Source: Victivallales bacterium
GTDB taxonomy: Bacteria; Verrucomicrobiota; Lentisphaeria; Oligosphaerales; Oligosphaeraceae
Length of the DNA stretch: 64,000 bases
Direction of reading: 5' to 3'
NCBI GenBank assembly: GCA_017535315.1
Contig: JAFXUD010000042.1
Location: 1-64,000 of the forward strand
A program made the position numbers and the translations under genes. This document shows positions 1 through 8,615 of the stretch, one piece after another (the first letter of the stretch is position 1; every line of letters begins with the position of its first letter). The notes under the pieces were generated by a model. It was not told where the DNA came from. It ran no database searches and saw nothing but the letters and a program-made list of their open reading frames with translations.

Positions 1-101
1 AGGGACGGGAGGGACGGGAGGGACAGAGCAGCTGAAAGAAATACTTGAAGCAATGCCGCTGTATCTCCCGTCCCTCCCGTTCCTCCTGTCCCGCAGGAAA
101 G
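1..101. repeat. 9-bp-period opposed-arm repeat, family A copy 1 (cut by window start)
   Basis: The left arm is tandem GGGACGGGA-type 9-mers (1-27). The right arm is its complement, CTCCCGTCC/CTCCCGTTC-type units (67-94). A loop of about 40 nt lies between. The loop shares GAAATACTTGAAGCAAT-like sequence with copy 2 at 8.4 kb. It lies just past the stop of the minus-strand hydrolase, so its transcript could fold into a long 3' hairpin. Function is unknown. Confidence 0.8.
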
Positions 102-118
102 TTGGTGTGGCACTCGTG

Positions 119-1159
119 CTACTCCTCGCAACCAAACTGCTTAAAAAACTCCAGAATATGCTGTAGGACGTTTTCGGGGACACGCAGGCCTGGGTGGGTG
201 GATGGCACGATGATGTGCTTCGTTTCGGCGTTGCCTGGCAGGTGGGTTTTGTCCAGTGGCACCTTGCCGTCATGTTCTCCTGCGATGATGCAGACAGGTG
301 GGAGGTAGGGGGGCGCGGGGATGGTCATCGTATGGGAATTTTCTTGGGGTGTCATGTCCCCCAGTGAGGAATTGAATTCATCGACAAAGGGGAGTTTGCC
401 CAGATAGGCGAGATAGGAGCCTTGGTTCGGGGGGCCGAGCATAACGATGGCGGTGATTCGTTTGCATTCTTCCTCGCTCATCTTGGCGAGAGCTGTGCGA
501 AGAAGGAGGCCTCCCATGCTGTGGGTTAGAAAGAAGAGTTTTTCATCCGACGGGAGTGTGGCAATTGTCTTCCGCAGGTTGTCAAGGAAGATGTCTGAAT
601 GTTCCTGGATGGTGTGTCGGGAGGTTGGGTAGTCGTAGTTGTAGGCATCGTAGCCATGTTCGGCCATCGCATTGGCAAGAGCCTGCATGGAGCGTTCGCG
701 TACGCCCCAGCCGTGGATGAGGAAAAGAGTCTTGCCAGTCGGGGCAGGGGAGGGAGTATGCGAGAAGGATTCGCCCTCGTCGAGGTAGTTTGCCAGAACG
801 GAGGTGGGTCTGTCTGCCAGAAAATCCGCCAGTTGCTCAAGGCTGGTGCCCCAGGCGAGGCGGATGTCGTTGTCATCAAGCACACGCCAGTTGCCGAAGA
901 CAGCGTTGATTTGCAGACGCCAGTTGCCTGCCTTGGTCGTTTCCCAGAAGAAGTGTCCACCGAGGGTTTGGGTGGATAGGTTGAAGGTCGTGCGTTTCAG
1001 CAACTTCTCGAAGGCACCGTCATTGACAAGTTGGACAAAGCGTTGTGTGAGTTCTTCCTTGGAGGGTTGCATGGGTGGTAGTCCCTCGGCTGTGTTTTCC
1101 CCGTGGCTAGGCAGGAAAAACAAGAGCGTCAAGAGCAAAACAAAAATGGCTTTTTTCAT
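119..1159 (-). CDS. Secreted alpha/beta hydrolase (esterase/lipase-like)
   Basis: This 346-residue protein starts with a signal peptide (about residues 1-20). The hydrolase core follows: oxyanion-type LIHGWG at 147-152, nucleophile elbow THSMGG with Ser214, a probable Asp297 in GEHDGKVP and a probable His322 in PSTHPG. The arrangement fits lipase/PGAP1-like serine hydrolases acting outside the cytoplasm on esters or lipids; the substrate cannot be told. Residues 30-130 form an N-terminal extension I do not recognise. The start is an ATG without a clear ribosome binding site. The gene stands alone, divergent from the ABC operon, and its stop lies next to a family A repeat. Confidence 0.75.
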   Translation of the reverse strand: MKKAIFVLLLTLLFFLPSHGENTAEGLPPMQPSKEELTQRFVQLVNDGAFEKLLKRTTFNLSTQTLGGHFFWETTKAGNWRLQINAVFGNWRVLDDNDIRLAWGTSLEQLADFLADRPTSVLANYLDEGESFSHTPSPAPTGKTLFLIHGWGVRERSMQALANAMAEHGYDAYNYDYPTSRHTIQEHSDIFLDNLRKTIATLPSDEKLFFLTHSMGGLLLRTALAKMSEEECKRITAIVMLGPPNQGSYLAYLGKLPFVDEFNSSLGDMTPQENSHTMTIPAPPYLPPVCIIAGEHDGKVPLDKTHLPGNAETKHIIVPSTHPGLRVPENVLQHILEFFKQFGCEE

Positions 1160-1165
1160 ATTAGG

Positions 1166-1210
1166 TTGCTAGAAGCTCTAGAAGCTCTAGATTATCTAGA
1201 TTATCTAGAG
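1166..1210. repeat. CTAG-rich 9-bp tandem repeat, family D copy 1
   Basis: About five 9-bp units of the type GCTCTAGAA / TATCTAGAT run in tandem just upstream of the minus-strand hydrolase start. CTAG is usually rare in bacterial genomes, so five in 45 bp stands out. Similar clusters occur at 13.29, 20.07 and 35.95 kb. Confidence 0.75.
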
Positions 1211-1266
1211 GTAAGAATTTAAGAGGTGAATAATATAACCTCAAAGACAAATTTGGCAATAGGGGG

Positions 1267-1295
1267 TTGAAAAGTCAAGAAGATAAAGCTATAGT
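1267..1295 (+). promoter_or_regulatory. Sigma-70-like promoter for the ABC-type operon
   Basis: TTGAAA (1267-1272), a 17-bp spacer and TATAGT (1290-1295) give a near-consensus promoter. It sits about 70 bp before the ATG at 1365. It is read from sequence only. Confidence 0.6.
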
Positions 1296-1364
1296 AGCGA
1301 AAACAGGTTTGTTTTTTTGCAAGGCTGCTCCACTGCGTTTTTGGTTTTGCTTTTCAGGTTTCAT

Positions 1365-3728
1365 ATGAAATACATTCACATATTCGTTGGGGTGTTTTTA
1401 TTGCTGTCGGCGGGGGTGGAAGGCAAGCCGCATCTTGTCAACTGTTCCATACGTCAGGGAAATGGCACTGTTCGCATCAATTCGATGGCAGCTCGTCTTG
1501 ACTGGGTACTGCGCAATCCAGATGAAACGGCAGCGAAAGTCACCCTGCAGGTGCGTCCGTCGTATGGAAACCTGGATGCAGTCTTTTCCAGGGACGTCAT
1601 CGTTCCGCCCAATATGGAAGTGGCTGGAAATGCAGAGATGGTTGCCATGGAAGGAACAGAATATCTGGTCGAACTCCTTCAGAATGGCGTCCGCATCGAG
1701 AAGGAGACCCTTCCCGTGCATACGAGTCACGCCCGATATTATCTGACTGCGGTTTTGACGGACAAAGTGGAGAAATTGGGTTTTAGCCAAATCCAGAAGA
1801 ACAGGGAGGTTAGTTCACGTATTGGAAACGTCATGTTCAACAGCAAGAACGTGCCTTCGCATTGGGGCGGGTTCTATGGGGTTTCCTCCATGATCCTTCT
1901 GACACCTTCCCTTTCGGCTTATTCGGAGGCGCAGCAGCAGGCACTGGTCGATTATGTGGCACAGGGGGGGACTCTCATTATTGGAGGGGCTGCCGCTGCC
2001 TTTGCCATGCAGGGGACGCTGCTGGAGACACTGCTTCCATACGTGCCAGCGGGAACCTACACAACAGACGAACTGGCGGGCCTTGCCAAGGCTTTCCAGG
2101 TCAAGAACCTGAAGGAGATACCTCCCTTTGACGAGGATGGCGTACCGACAGGAAGACCGTGCCTGACGCTTTTGAACGCTGTCCTGCAAAAGGATGCGAT
2201 GGAACTGATGCGATTGAATGCGCGGACGCTGGTGTCGCGGAGGTATTTTGGCAGAGGAACGGTGCTGGGGCTGGCCTTCAACCCCTTTGAACTGTGCATG
2301 GCAAACGAGCTCTTCATCCCTCCTGTTTGGAACATGCTCATTGTGAACACCCGCTTTGATTCCGTATTCAAGGCTTCGTATGACATCGGCTATGCGAACG
2401 AGGCTCTTCAGCTCATGCAAGGCTATTCCATACCATCTGTTTCTAGCATCGTGACCATCCTGCTGGTTTACATCATCGGAGCTGGTCTTATTCTTCTGGT
2501 CATGTTCCGTTTGAAGCGTCATAGCCAGGGGTGGCTTTTGGTCTGCCTTTACGGCGTGTGCGTCACGCTGTACGTCATGGGGCGTGCGCGGAATATCACG
2601 GGGACGACGGCTGATTTGTCGTTGGCGAATCTCCGCGTCTCCACCTGGGACGGTGCGCGCGGAGCGACGATGAACAATTCGCTTTTCCTGAGCCGAAAGG
2701 ACATGCAACCGCAGGTGACCGCTGACTTCGAGCAGGTTCTTCTACGGACGCAGCCCCAGAACACCAGTATTCTGAACCGCCAGGATTCCATGCCATCGAC
2801 TCCGACCTGGTTCAAGTCTGACGGAAAGACCAGTGGCATTGAAAAGTTCACGATGCAACAGATGCGTCCCCGTTCAATCACCTGGTTTGAAAAGGGACGG
2901 AACACGCTGGCGAATAGAGGTATCCTTCCCGAAGTCGGCTATGCTCCTTCTGGCATACGCCTCAAGGATTGGCGGCTGCCAGAGGAGCTTGCCAGCGCAA
3001 AGCGCGCGCTTCTTCTGATGCCGCACGGCCAGCGTACGCTCCATATCGCCGATGGAGTAGTGGTGGATTCAGGCGCAAACTCCCGAATCGAGGCGGACAC
3101 GCTTCTGACCTCCGCGATGCGTTATCTAGCCTCCATCCCCGTTCAGACAACGATGCTGGCACTTGTGATATCAACCTCATCAAATACGCCGCTGGCTTTG
3201 TCAGCCAGCTTTAGGGGGCAGCCAGCAAATGTGTATGACTACGACATTGTCTTTGTGAATGCGCGGATTCCGCAGGGGGAAAAGCCCGCCTTCATCGACC
3301 GCAATATGGTCAATTACGAGTTGCCTTCTGGTTCTGGGCTGAGGCTTAGCTTGAAAGATGGCAATTGGATGCCGATGCAGTACACGGGGATGGAAAGAGC
3401 TAGTTATGATGTCATATTCCACGTTCCCGAAGAGATGGCGGTCGCCTCGCCCGAAAAGGTGGTTCTGAATCTGGACGTGATGACGACGGGCACGGGGCTT
3501 GCTTTCAAGCCCGTCCTGGTCGCGTGCGACGGCACACGCATTGACTACATGGAGAAGCAGGGAAACGCCTTTACCTTCTATCCCGCTGGAAAGGTCGTTG
3601 TCTCTCCTGTCACCTCGCAGATTTATCTGGCGATTTACTTGAAATATGACGGAGTGCCAACAGGGGCGATGGCACGCTCCAACTTCTGGCAAATACACGA
3701 TATTTCAGCCGAAATACATAACAAGTAG
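1365..3728 (+). CDS. Large exported membrane-anchored protein of an ABC-type operon
   Basis: This 787-residue protein has a signal sequence (about 1-20). A beta-rich part follows, then a segment around 140-320 that looks like a glutamine-amidotransferase/ThuA-like fold (ALVDYVAQGGTLIIGG, about residue 195). Two membrane segments lie near 360-382 and 390-408, and a long beta-rich C-terminal part completes it. No catalytic residues are evident. It is followed after 14 bp by an ABC ATPase and then a permease. A role as the extracytoplasmic partner of that transporter, analogous to GldG beside GldA/GldF, is an inference from gene order. A TTG further upstream (1317) is open but would put charged residues before the signal peptide, so ATG 1365 is preferred. 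Confidence 0.65.
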   Translation: MKYIHIFVGVFLLLSAGVEGKPHLVNCSIRQGNGTVRINSMAARLDWVLRNPDETAAKVTLQVRPSYGNLDAVFSRDVIVPPNMEVAGNAEMVAMEGTEYLVELLQNGVRIEKETLPVHTSHARYYLTAVLTDKVEKLGFSQIQKNREVSSRIGNVMFNSKNVPSHWGGFYGVSSMILLTPSLSAYSEAQQQALVDYVAQGGTLIIGGAAAAFAMQGTLLETLLPYVPAGTYTTDELAGLAKAFQVKNLKEIPPFDEDGVPTGRPCLTLLNAVLQKDAMELMRLNARTLVSRRYFGRGTVLGLAFNPFELCMANELFIPPVWNMLIVNTRFDSVFKASYDIGYANEALQLMQGYSIPSVSSIVTILLVYIIGAGLILLVMFRLKRHSQGWLLVCLYGVCVTLYVMGRARNITGTTADLSLANLRVSTWDGARGATMNNSLFLSRKDMQPQVTADFEQVLLRTQPQNTSILNRQDSMPSTPTWFKSDGKTSGIEKFTMQQMRPRSITWFEKGRNTLANRGILPEVGYAPSGIRLKDWRLPEELASAKRALLLMPHGQRTLHIADGVVVDSGANSRIEADTLLTSAMRYLASIPVQTTMLALVISTSSNTPLALSASFRGQPANVYDYDIVFVNARIPQGEKPAFIDRNMVNYELPSGSGLRLSLKDGNWMPMQYTGMERASYDVIFHVPEEMAVASPEKVVLNLDVMTTGTGLAFKPVLVACDGTRIDYMEKQGNAFTFYPAGKVVVSPVTSQIYLAIYLKYDGVPTGAMARSNFWQIHDISAEIHNK

Positions 3729-3742
3729 AGGTGGTTGCAGAT

Positions 3743-4666
3743 ATGATACGGATTGAACATCTTACAAGGGACTTTGGCGGCGGGCGCGGCATCCACGACC
3801 TCTCCATGGAGATTCCCAAGGGCAAAATCTTCGGCTACATCGGCCCGAATGGCGCAGGGAAGTCAACGACCATCAAAATACTCTGCGGGCTCTATTCGCA
3901 GACTTCGGGCAGAGCCTTCATCAACAACCTGGAGGTTACGCCTGCCAACGCCAAGCGCATCAAGAAGATTGTCGGCTACATGCCCGACAACTTCGGCGTC
4001 TATGACAAGATGAGCGTCTGGGAATACCTTGATTTCTTCTGCGCGGCCTACCACATTCCTCCGAAGGCGCGGCAGAAGCGCGTGCAGGAGGTGTTGGCGC
4101 TGACCAATTCGCAGCACATGCTCGACTACCAGGTCGCCTCTCTCTCGAAGGGAATGACGCAGCGCATCGGCCTCGCGAAGACCCTTCTTCACGATCCCGA
4201 AGTGCTGATTTTGGACGAGCCAGCCTCAGGACTTGACCCATATGCGCGTATTGAGATGCGCCAGACCATCATGCGGCTACGGGACATCGGCAAGACCATC
4301 ATGCTTTCCTCGCATATTCTGCCTGAGCTTGCGGGCGTCTGCGACCTCATTGGCATCCTGGAGAAGGGGCGGCTTCTCGCCTTTGGGACTGTTGATGAGG
4401 TGACGCGCCAGGTCCAGGAGAACCTGAAGCTCTCTGTTTCAATTGTTTCTGGAATGGAGCGTGCGCAACAGGTGTTTGCCGATTTTCCCGAAGTACAGAA
4501 CCTGGAGTGCAACGGTAACGAGATGCATTTCCGCTTCAATGGTCCAAGGGGAAAACTGCCCGACATCCTCACGCGTCTGGTGGCGAATGGTGTTTCCGTT
4601 GCCGAGTTCCGCGAGGAGCACGCTGACCTGGAGGAGGTATTCCTCTCTGTAACCCACCACAACTGA
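3743..4666 (+). CDS. ABC transporter ATP-binding protein (ABC-2 type)
   Basis: This 307-residue nucleotide-binding subunit has Walker A GPNGAGKST (34-42), ABC signature LSKGM (about 134-138), Walker B VLILDEP (154-160) and an H-loop serine/histidine region LSSHILPE. The C-terminal extension past 220 resembles the regulatory tail of drug- and GldA-type ATPases. It would hydrolyse ATP to drive the permease encoded next. ATG 3743 is chosen because GAGGTGG lies 8 bp upstream; a GTG at 3731 is also open. It is the second gene of the operon. Confidence 0.9.
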   Translation: MIRIEHLTRDFGGGRGIHDLSMEIPKGKIFGYIGPNGAGKSTTIKILCGLYSQTSGRAFINNLEVTPANAKRIKKIVGYMPDNFGVYDKMSVWEYLDFFCAAYHIPPKARQKRVQEVLALTNSQHMLDYQVASLSKGMTQRIGLAKTLLHDPEVLILDEPASGLDPYARIEMRQTIMRLRDIGKTIMLSSHILPELAGVCDLIGILEKGRLLAFGTVDEVTRQVQENLKLSVSIVSGMERAQQVFADFPEVQNLECNGNEMHFRFNGPRGKLPDILTRLVANGVSVAEFREEHADLEEVFLSVTHHN

Positions 4667-4667
4667 C

Positions 4668-4698
4668 GTTTCCGTTCCATCGCTTCCATCGCTAACAA
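4668..4698. repeat. Short TTCCATCGC tandem repeat
   Basis: About 30 bp between the ABC ATPase and permease genes consist of TTCCATCGC-type 9-mers. The same unit fills the long array at 60.3 kb. It occupies the place where a ribosome binding site for the permease would be expected; none is obvious there. Confidence 0.6.
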
Positions 4699-4700
4699 CC

Positions 4701-6482
4701 ATGAACTTCATAAGCAATACCCTCCAAAACCCGATCATGAAGCGGGAGTTCCAAAGTGCGGCGCGCATGGGGAAGACCATTGCCTTCGCCGCGTTTGCCG
4801 TCTTCTCCCTGGCCTTCATCATTTTTGCGCTGTGGCCTCGAAGCGGTGTTTTCTCCGAAGCGAACAGCAACGAGCTTTTCACGATTTTCATGGGGGCGGA
4901 GCTGACCTTCATGCTGCTGATGACGGCAGGCTTCACCTCTAGCGCCATCACCTCGGAGCGGGAGCGCAACACCTTTGCGATGCTCCAGACAAGTCTGCTA
5001 TCGCCTGGGGAGATTTTATGGGGCAAGCTGGTCGGGGCTCTGGGCATTTCCTTCGTGCTTTTCTTCATTACATTGCCTGTGGCGAGCATCTGCGCCATGA
5101 GCGGCGGCATCAGTATGGCGACGTTAGGAAGCGCCCTGCTGATTGTGGCTTTCTCGACGCTTGTCTTTGGCCTGATGGGGCTGGCCGTCAGTGCGATTTG
5201 CAGGAAAACATACGTTTCCATCCTGCTGACCTACATCGGGGTGGCGGTGCTGGCGGGGGCCACCTGGCTCCCAGCCGCACTCTTTAACATCGAGATGCTG
5301 CGCCCCTTCTTCCTGAAGATGCGGGCCATCAGCCCATACGAGGCGTTGTTTGCGCTCCAGTTCACGGAGAGCTACGAGGTGCATGTTACAGGCGCCTCCG
5401 CGCACGCTGTCTTCAGCACCTTCGTCATTGCAATGTGTGTTCTCGGCTGCATCTTTTTCTTCATCTTCGCCAAGTACATCTTTGCGCCGCCAAACTTCAG
5501 TCGAAGCAAAACCGTGGAACAGTATGATGACAAGCGGACACTGCGCAAGCGTCGCCTGGGCTGGCCCTTCTACCTTATTGACCCGCTGAAGCGCAAGAAG
5601 CCGATACCCTCCTACCGCAATCCCGTCTTCGTGGCGGAGATTCGAAGCAAGATATTCGGGAACCCCAAATTCATCATCCGCGCGTTGAGCGTCTGCATCT
5701 GCATTAGCCTCTGCCTGCTGGTCGCAATTTTACAGCAGATTGGCGAAACCGATTTGGACAAGATTCGCGCGGTCGCCATCATCTTCCAACTGGGGCTGGT
5801 GGCGATCTTGGCTCCCACGGTCAGCAGCGGTAGCATCACGGACGAGAAGGTCAGCGACACCCTCCTGCTTCTGCGCCTTTCGCCGCTTACTTCCTTGAAT
5901 GTGGTCATCGGCAAGATGAAGGCCGCCATGATGTACGTGATTATCTTCCTCTTGAGCGGCATTCCCGTGCTGGTTGTCCTCGTCTTTCTGGAGACCTCCA
6001 TCAGTCCTGACTTCGGCGCGATGCTTCCTGCTGGCTTCTCGTTGGAAGCGTTCGGCAATGCGGAAAAGGCGATTGTGGATGGTATTGCGATATACTGGCG
6101 CGTTCTGGCCTGGAGCGGTGTTTTGCTGGTGACCTGTCTGCTGCTCACCTCGGCTGGCCTGTGCGCCTCCTGCTTTGCCCCCTCGACGGGTTTCGCGACT
6201 GCTGTCAGCTACGGTTTTGCGCTCGTGCTGACGGTCGGCTCACTTGCAGTGTTGCTTTTCGGCAGTCGTGTCAGCCCCGAGGTGCAGGCTTGGTTCCTGA
6301 TGTTCAATCCATTTGTTGCTGCGCTGGAAATCACCCTGGACAAGTCACTAGCAAGTGGCTTGCCTTCCATCTTCGGCAACAAACTTTGGGTGAACAACCT
6401 GTATATCTCCGTTGCTCTGACCGTTGTTCTGCTGGCGATTTCCGCCATAAAAGTCCACATCCTGTTCAAGGAACAGAAATAA
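4701..6482 (+). CDS. ABC-2 type permease, tandem duplication
   Basis: This 593-residue polytopic membrane protein has two halves with the same plan: a cytoplasmic start, a helix pair, a segment SxxITxExxxxTxxxLxxSPL near residues 75-100 and again near 375-400, then a block of four or five helices. Each half matches an ABC-2 permease subunit of about 260-300 residues, so the protein likely forms both membrane halves of one transporter. With the preceding ATPase it would make a complete ABC exporter or mechanotransmission-type unit. The stop overlaps the next start (TAATG), indicating translational coupling. The substrate is unknown. Confidence 0.82.
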   Translation: MNFISNTLQNPIMKREFQSAARMGKTIAFAAFAVFSLAFIIFALWPRSGVFSEANSNELFTIFMGAELTFMLLMTAGFTSSAITSERERNTFAMLQTSLLSPGEILWGKLVGALGISFVLFFITLPVASICAMSGGISMATLGSALLIVAFSTLVFGLMGLAVSAICRKTYVSILLTYIGVAVLAGATWLPAALFNIEMLRPFFLKMRAISPYEALFALQFTESYEVHVTGASAHAVFSTFVIAMCVLGCIFFFIFAKYIFAPPNFSRSKTVEQYDDKRTLRKRRLGWPFYLIDPLKRKKPIPSYRNPVFVAEIRSKIFGNPKFIIRALSVCICISLCLLVAILQQIGETDLDKIRAVAIIFQLGLVAILAPTVSSGSITDEKVSDTLLLLRLSPLTSLNVVIGKMKAAMMYVIIFLLSGIPVLVVLVFLETSISPDFGAMLPAGFSLEAFGNAEKAIVDGIAIYWRVLAWSGVLLVTCLLLTSAGLCASCFAPSTGFATAVSYGFALVLTVGSLAVLLFGSRVSPEVQAWFLMFNPFVAALEITLDKSLASGLPSIFGNKLWVNNLYISVALTVVLLAISAIKVHILFKEQK

Positions 6483-8350
6483 TGAATAGCCTGTTTGTGA
6501 CCGCTGCCATTTTCTTCCAGTTTTGGATGCCCATCTGGGAGGCTCGTCCCTTTGTGACTAAAGACCTTGCGTATGAAGCACGCCCTGTGATGGAGGAGAA
6601 GATGCTTGCGCCCATATCGGAGACGCTGAAGGTTGCGGATTCGCGTCTGCGCGGCGAGCTCTATGTTGCCTTGGCGGCGGCTCCCATCAGGGGAAACCAG
6701 CAGTTCCTGCTGGAGAAGTGCCTGCCTGCGGAAAAGGACGAGTTCCTGCGTGCAACCATCCTGCGGCAGATTGCCCGCATGGAGCCGCAGTCGATTCCCG
6801 CTGCCGCGATTGCGCCATACCTCAAGGAGACCTCCTTGCAGGTGGTGTTGGCGGCCATCCAATTGTATGGGAAGTTGCCCGATGCGGATCCGCGCCAGCT
6901 CGTCGGTTTTCTGGGCACGCCCGATGGAAAGGGAGGCCAGGAACTGCTGAGCCTGAAGTTGGCGGCATGGCGCTGCTTTGCGGAATCTCCACGCCTCGCC
7001 AACACGCTTGGCTCCAATTTCCTCACCTTCAAGGAGGCTTCGCCTCTGGAACTGCGCGGCCTCGTCCTGAAGACTGCTCTGGCACAGCAGAAACGCAAGC
7101 CCGAAACCACCGCCTGGCTCAAAGAGCTCTTGCAGGGACCCATCGCGATGCGGTTGATTGCCGCCATCGACGCCACGCCTGCCGATTTTGCTATTGCCGC
7201 AAAGTACCTTCAGGACAAAGAGCCTGCTGTTAGGCAGGTGGTTTGCGACACCGCACGTTTGCCTGGCTTTGTGGCTGTCCTGCCAGCCGCCCTCGGCGAC
7301 AAGGAGCCTGCGGTGCGTGTGGCGGCACTTCAGGCGCTGAAGCGGTGCTGTGAAGCACCCGATGAGGGGCTGCTCCGTCGGATTATGGCACTATTTACGG
7401 ACACTTCCCATCTCGTGCAGGAGGCTGCAGAGGAGACATTTGTCTATCTGGCAGGCAAAAATGGCAGTGCGCTTGCTTTGCTGGAGACGGCATTGTCCCC
7501 CAATAGTGCGCCTGACGCACACCGCCACGCGGCTAATGCTGCGCGTCTGCTAAAGGGCTATCGTCTGACGCCATCTATCGCATTGCTTTTGAAGGACGAG
7601 AAGTTGCCAAATGCGATTGCCGCTGAACTGGACGCAATTGCGCACCTTGCGAAAAACGGTGAATACGAGGTGGATGTGATGCCATTCACGCGACATGCGT
7701 CGCACTTGGTGCGCAGAATGGCCGTGCGCGTCATTGGACGACTGCAATACAAGGGACAGGAGGCGGAGGTCATTCGCCTCGCGAAAGACCGCACCGCCAC
7801 GGATGTCTGCATCGAGGCATACGAGGCGATGGGCCGTTTTCCCCAGCCAGTTTTCATTCCGACGATTATGGCGTGCTTGAAGGCACCTGGCAAGACTCTT
7901 TCTGAGGAACGAGCCTCCGCTCTCTGGGCGCTGGGTTACATCCAGCCTGTGACGCAGGAGGACAAGGCGCATTTCGCGGAGGCTGTCGAACGTCTGCGCA
8001 TCCACGCCACAGTGGCCATTGTTCCGACGGATGTTGGTCCCGCCTTCGAGGATGAGTCTGTAATAGCCAACGCGATGTATTCCCTGGGAAAGATTGCCAA
8101 GCGACAGGAGACACCAGAAGAGCAGCGAAATCACGCCAACTACGTGATTTCCCTCTACGATGTTTCACCCGAAAAAGACCGTGAGCTTCAGGACCAGGCC
8201 ACGGCTGCGGGCAAGGGACCAGGCGAAGTGCCACGCTCCGCCGTCACCTGGAGCCTTGCGCACCAACTGCGTCAATGGTTGGACGGCAGGCAAATCGAGA
8301 CGCAACCCATCCCCGACGTCACCTTGAGTTTCCCTGTCAAGGGGTTGTGA
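6482..8350 (+). CDS. Exported HEAT-repeat-like protein
   Basis: This 622-residue protein begins with a hydrophobic signal-like segment (residues 4-20). It continues as many alpha-helical repeats of about 35 residues, such as DKEPAVRQVVCDTARLPG and DKEPAVRVAALQALKRC near 240-300, typical of HEAT/PBS-lyase-like solenoids. Such scaffolds bind proteins rather than catalyse. The start ATG overlaps the permease stop, so it belongs to the same translational unit. It probably sits outside the membrane beside the 787-residue protein. An upstream in-frame opening reaching 6161 lies inside the permease gene and is not used here. Confidence 0.72.
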   Translation: MNSLFVTAAIFFQFWMPIWEARPFVTKDLAYEARPVMEEKMLAPISETLKVADSRLRGELYVALAAAPIRGNQQFLLEKCLPAEKDEFLRATILRQIARMEPQSIPAAAIAPYLKETSLQVVLAAIQLYGKLPDADPRQLVGFLGTPDGKGGQELLSLKLAAWRCFAESPRLANTLGSNFLTFKEASPLELRGLVLKTALAQQKRKPETTAWLKELLQGPIAMRLIAAIDATPADFAIAAKYLQDKEPAVRQVVCDTARLPGFVAVLPAALGDKEPAVRVAALQALKRCCEAPDEGLLRRIMALFTDTSHLVQEAAEETFVYLAGKNGSALALLETALSPNSAPDAHRHAANAARLLKGYRLTPSIALLLKDEKLPNAIAAELDAIAHLAKNGEYEVDVMPFTRHASHLVRRMAVRVIGRLQYKGQEAEVIRLAKDRTATDVCIEAYEAMGRFPQPVFIPTIMACLKAPGKTLSEERASALWALGYIQPVTQEDKAHFAEAVERLRIHATVAIVPTDVGPAFEDESVIANAMYSLGKIAKRQETPEEQRNHANYVISLYDVSPEKDRELQDQATAAGKGPGEVPRSAVTWSLAHQLRQWLDGRQIETQPIPDVTLSFPVKGL

Positions 8351-8354
8351 GGGA

Positions 8355-8572
8355 GTAGCGACGACGGCTCGCTAATGCTCCTGAATTAACGTCTAATGAG
8401 ACGGGAGCGACGGGAGAGACGGGAGCGACATAACGAAGTACTTGATGCCATTTCGCTGTCCCTTCCGTGTCTTCCGTGTCTCCCGTGTCTCCCGTGTCTC
8501 TCGTCCCTTCCGTCTCTCCTGTCCCTCCTGTCCCTTTCAGGTTAGGAGTATTAGTGTCTCGTCGTCGAGAAA
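8355..8572. repeat. Family A copy 2 with terminal inverted repeats
   Basis: The outer ends are imperfect inverted repeats of about 27 bp (8359-8386 and 8541-8567) carrying CGACGACG...CTAATGCTCCT. Inside is a short left arm of GACGGGAGC-type 9-mers and a longer right arm of TGTCTCCCG-type 9-mers (about 8455-8535). The middle shares GAAGTACTTGATGCCAT with copy 1. The ends make it look like a non-autonomous mobile element (MITE-like); no target duplication is evident. Apparent open frames through it encode only repeat-derived peptides. Confidence 0.75.
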
Positions 8573-8615
8573 CATGCCCACTCCCCAATGTTATGCCGCA
8601 CCGAAGGATAATCCT

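Noticed and set aside
1317-1364. TTG start 16 codons before ATG 1365
   Set aside because: It would add a hydrophilic peptide before the signal sequence and lacks a ribosome binding site.
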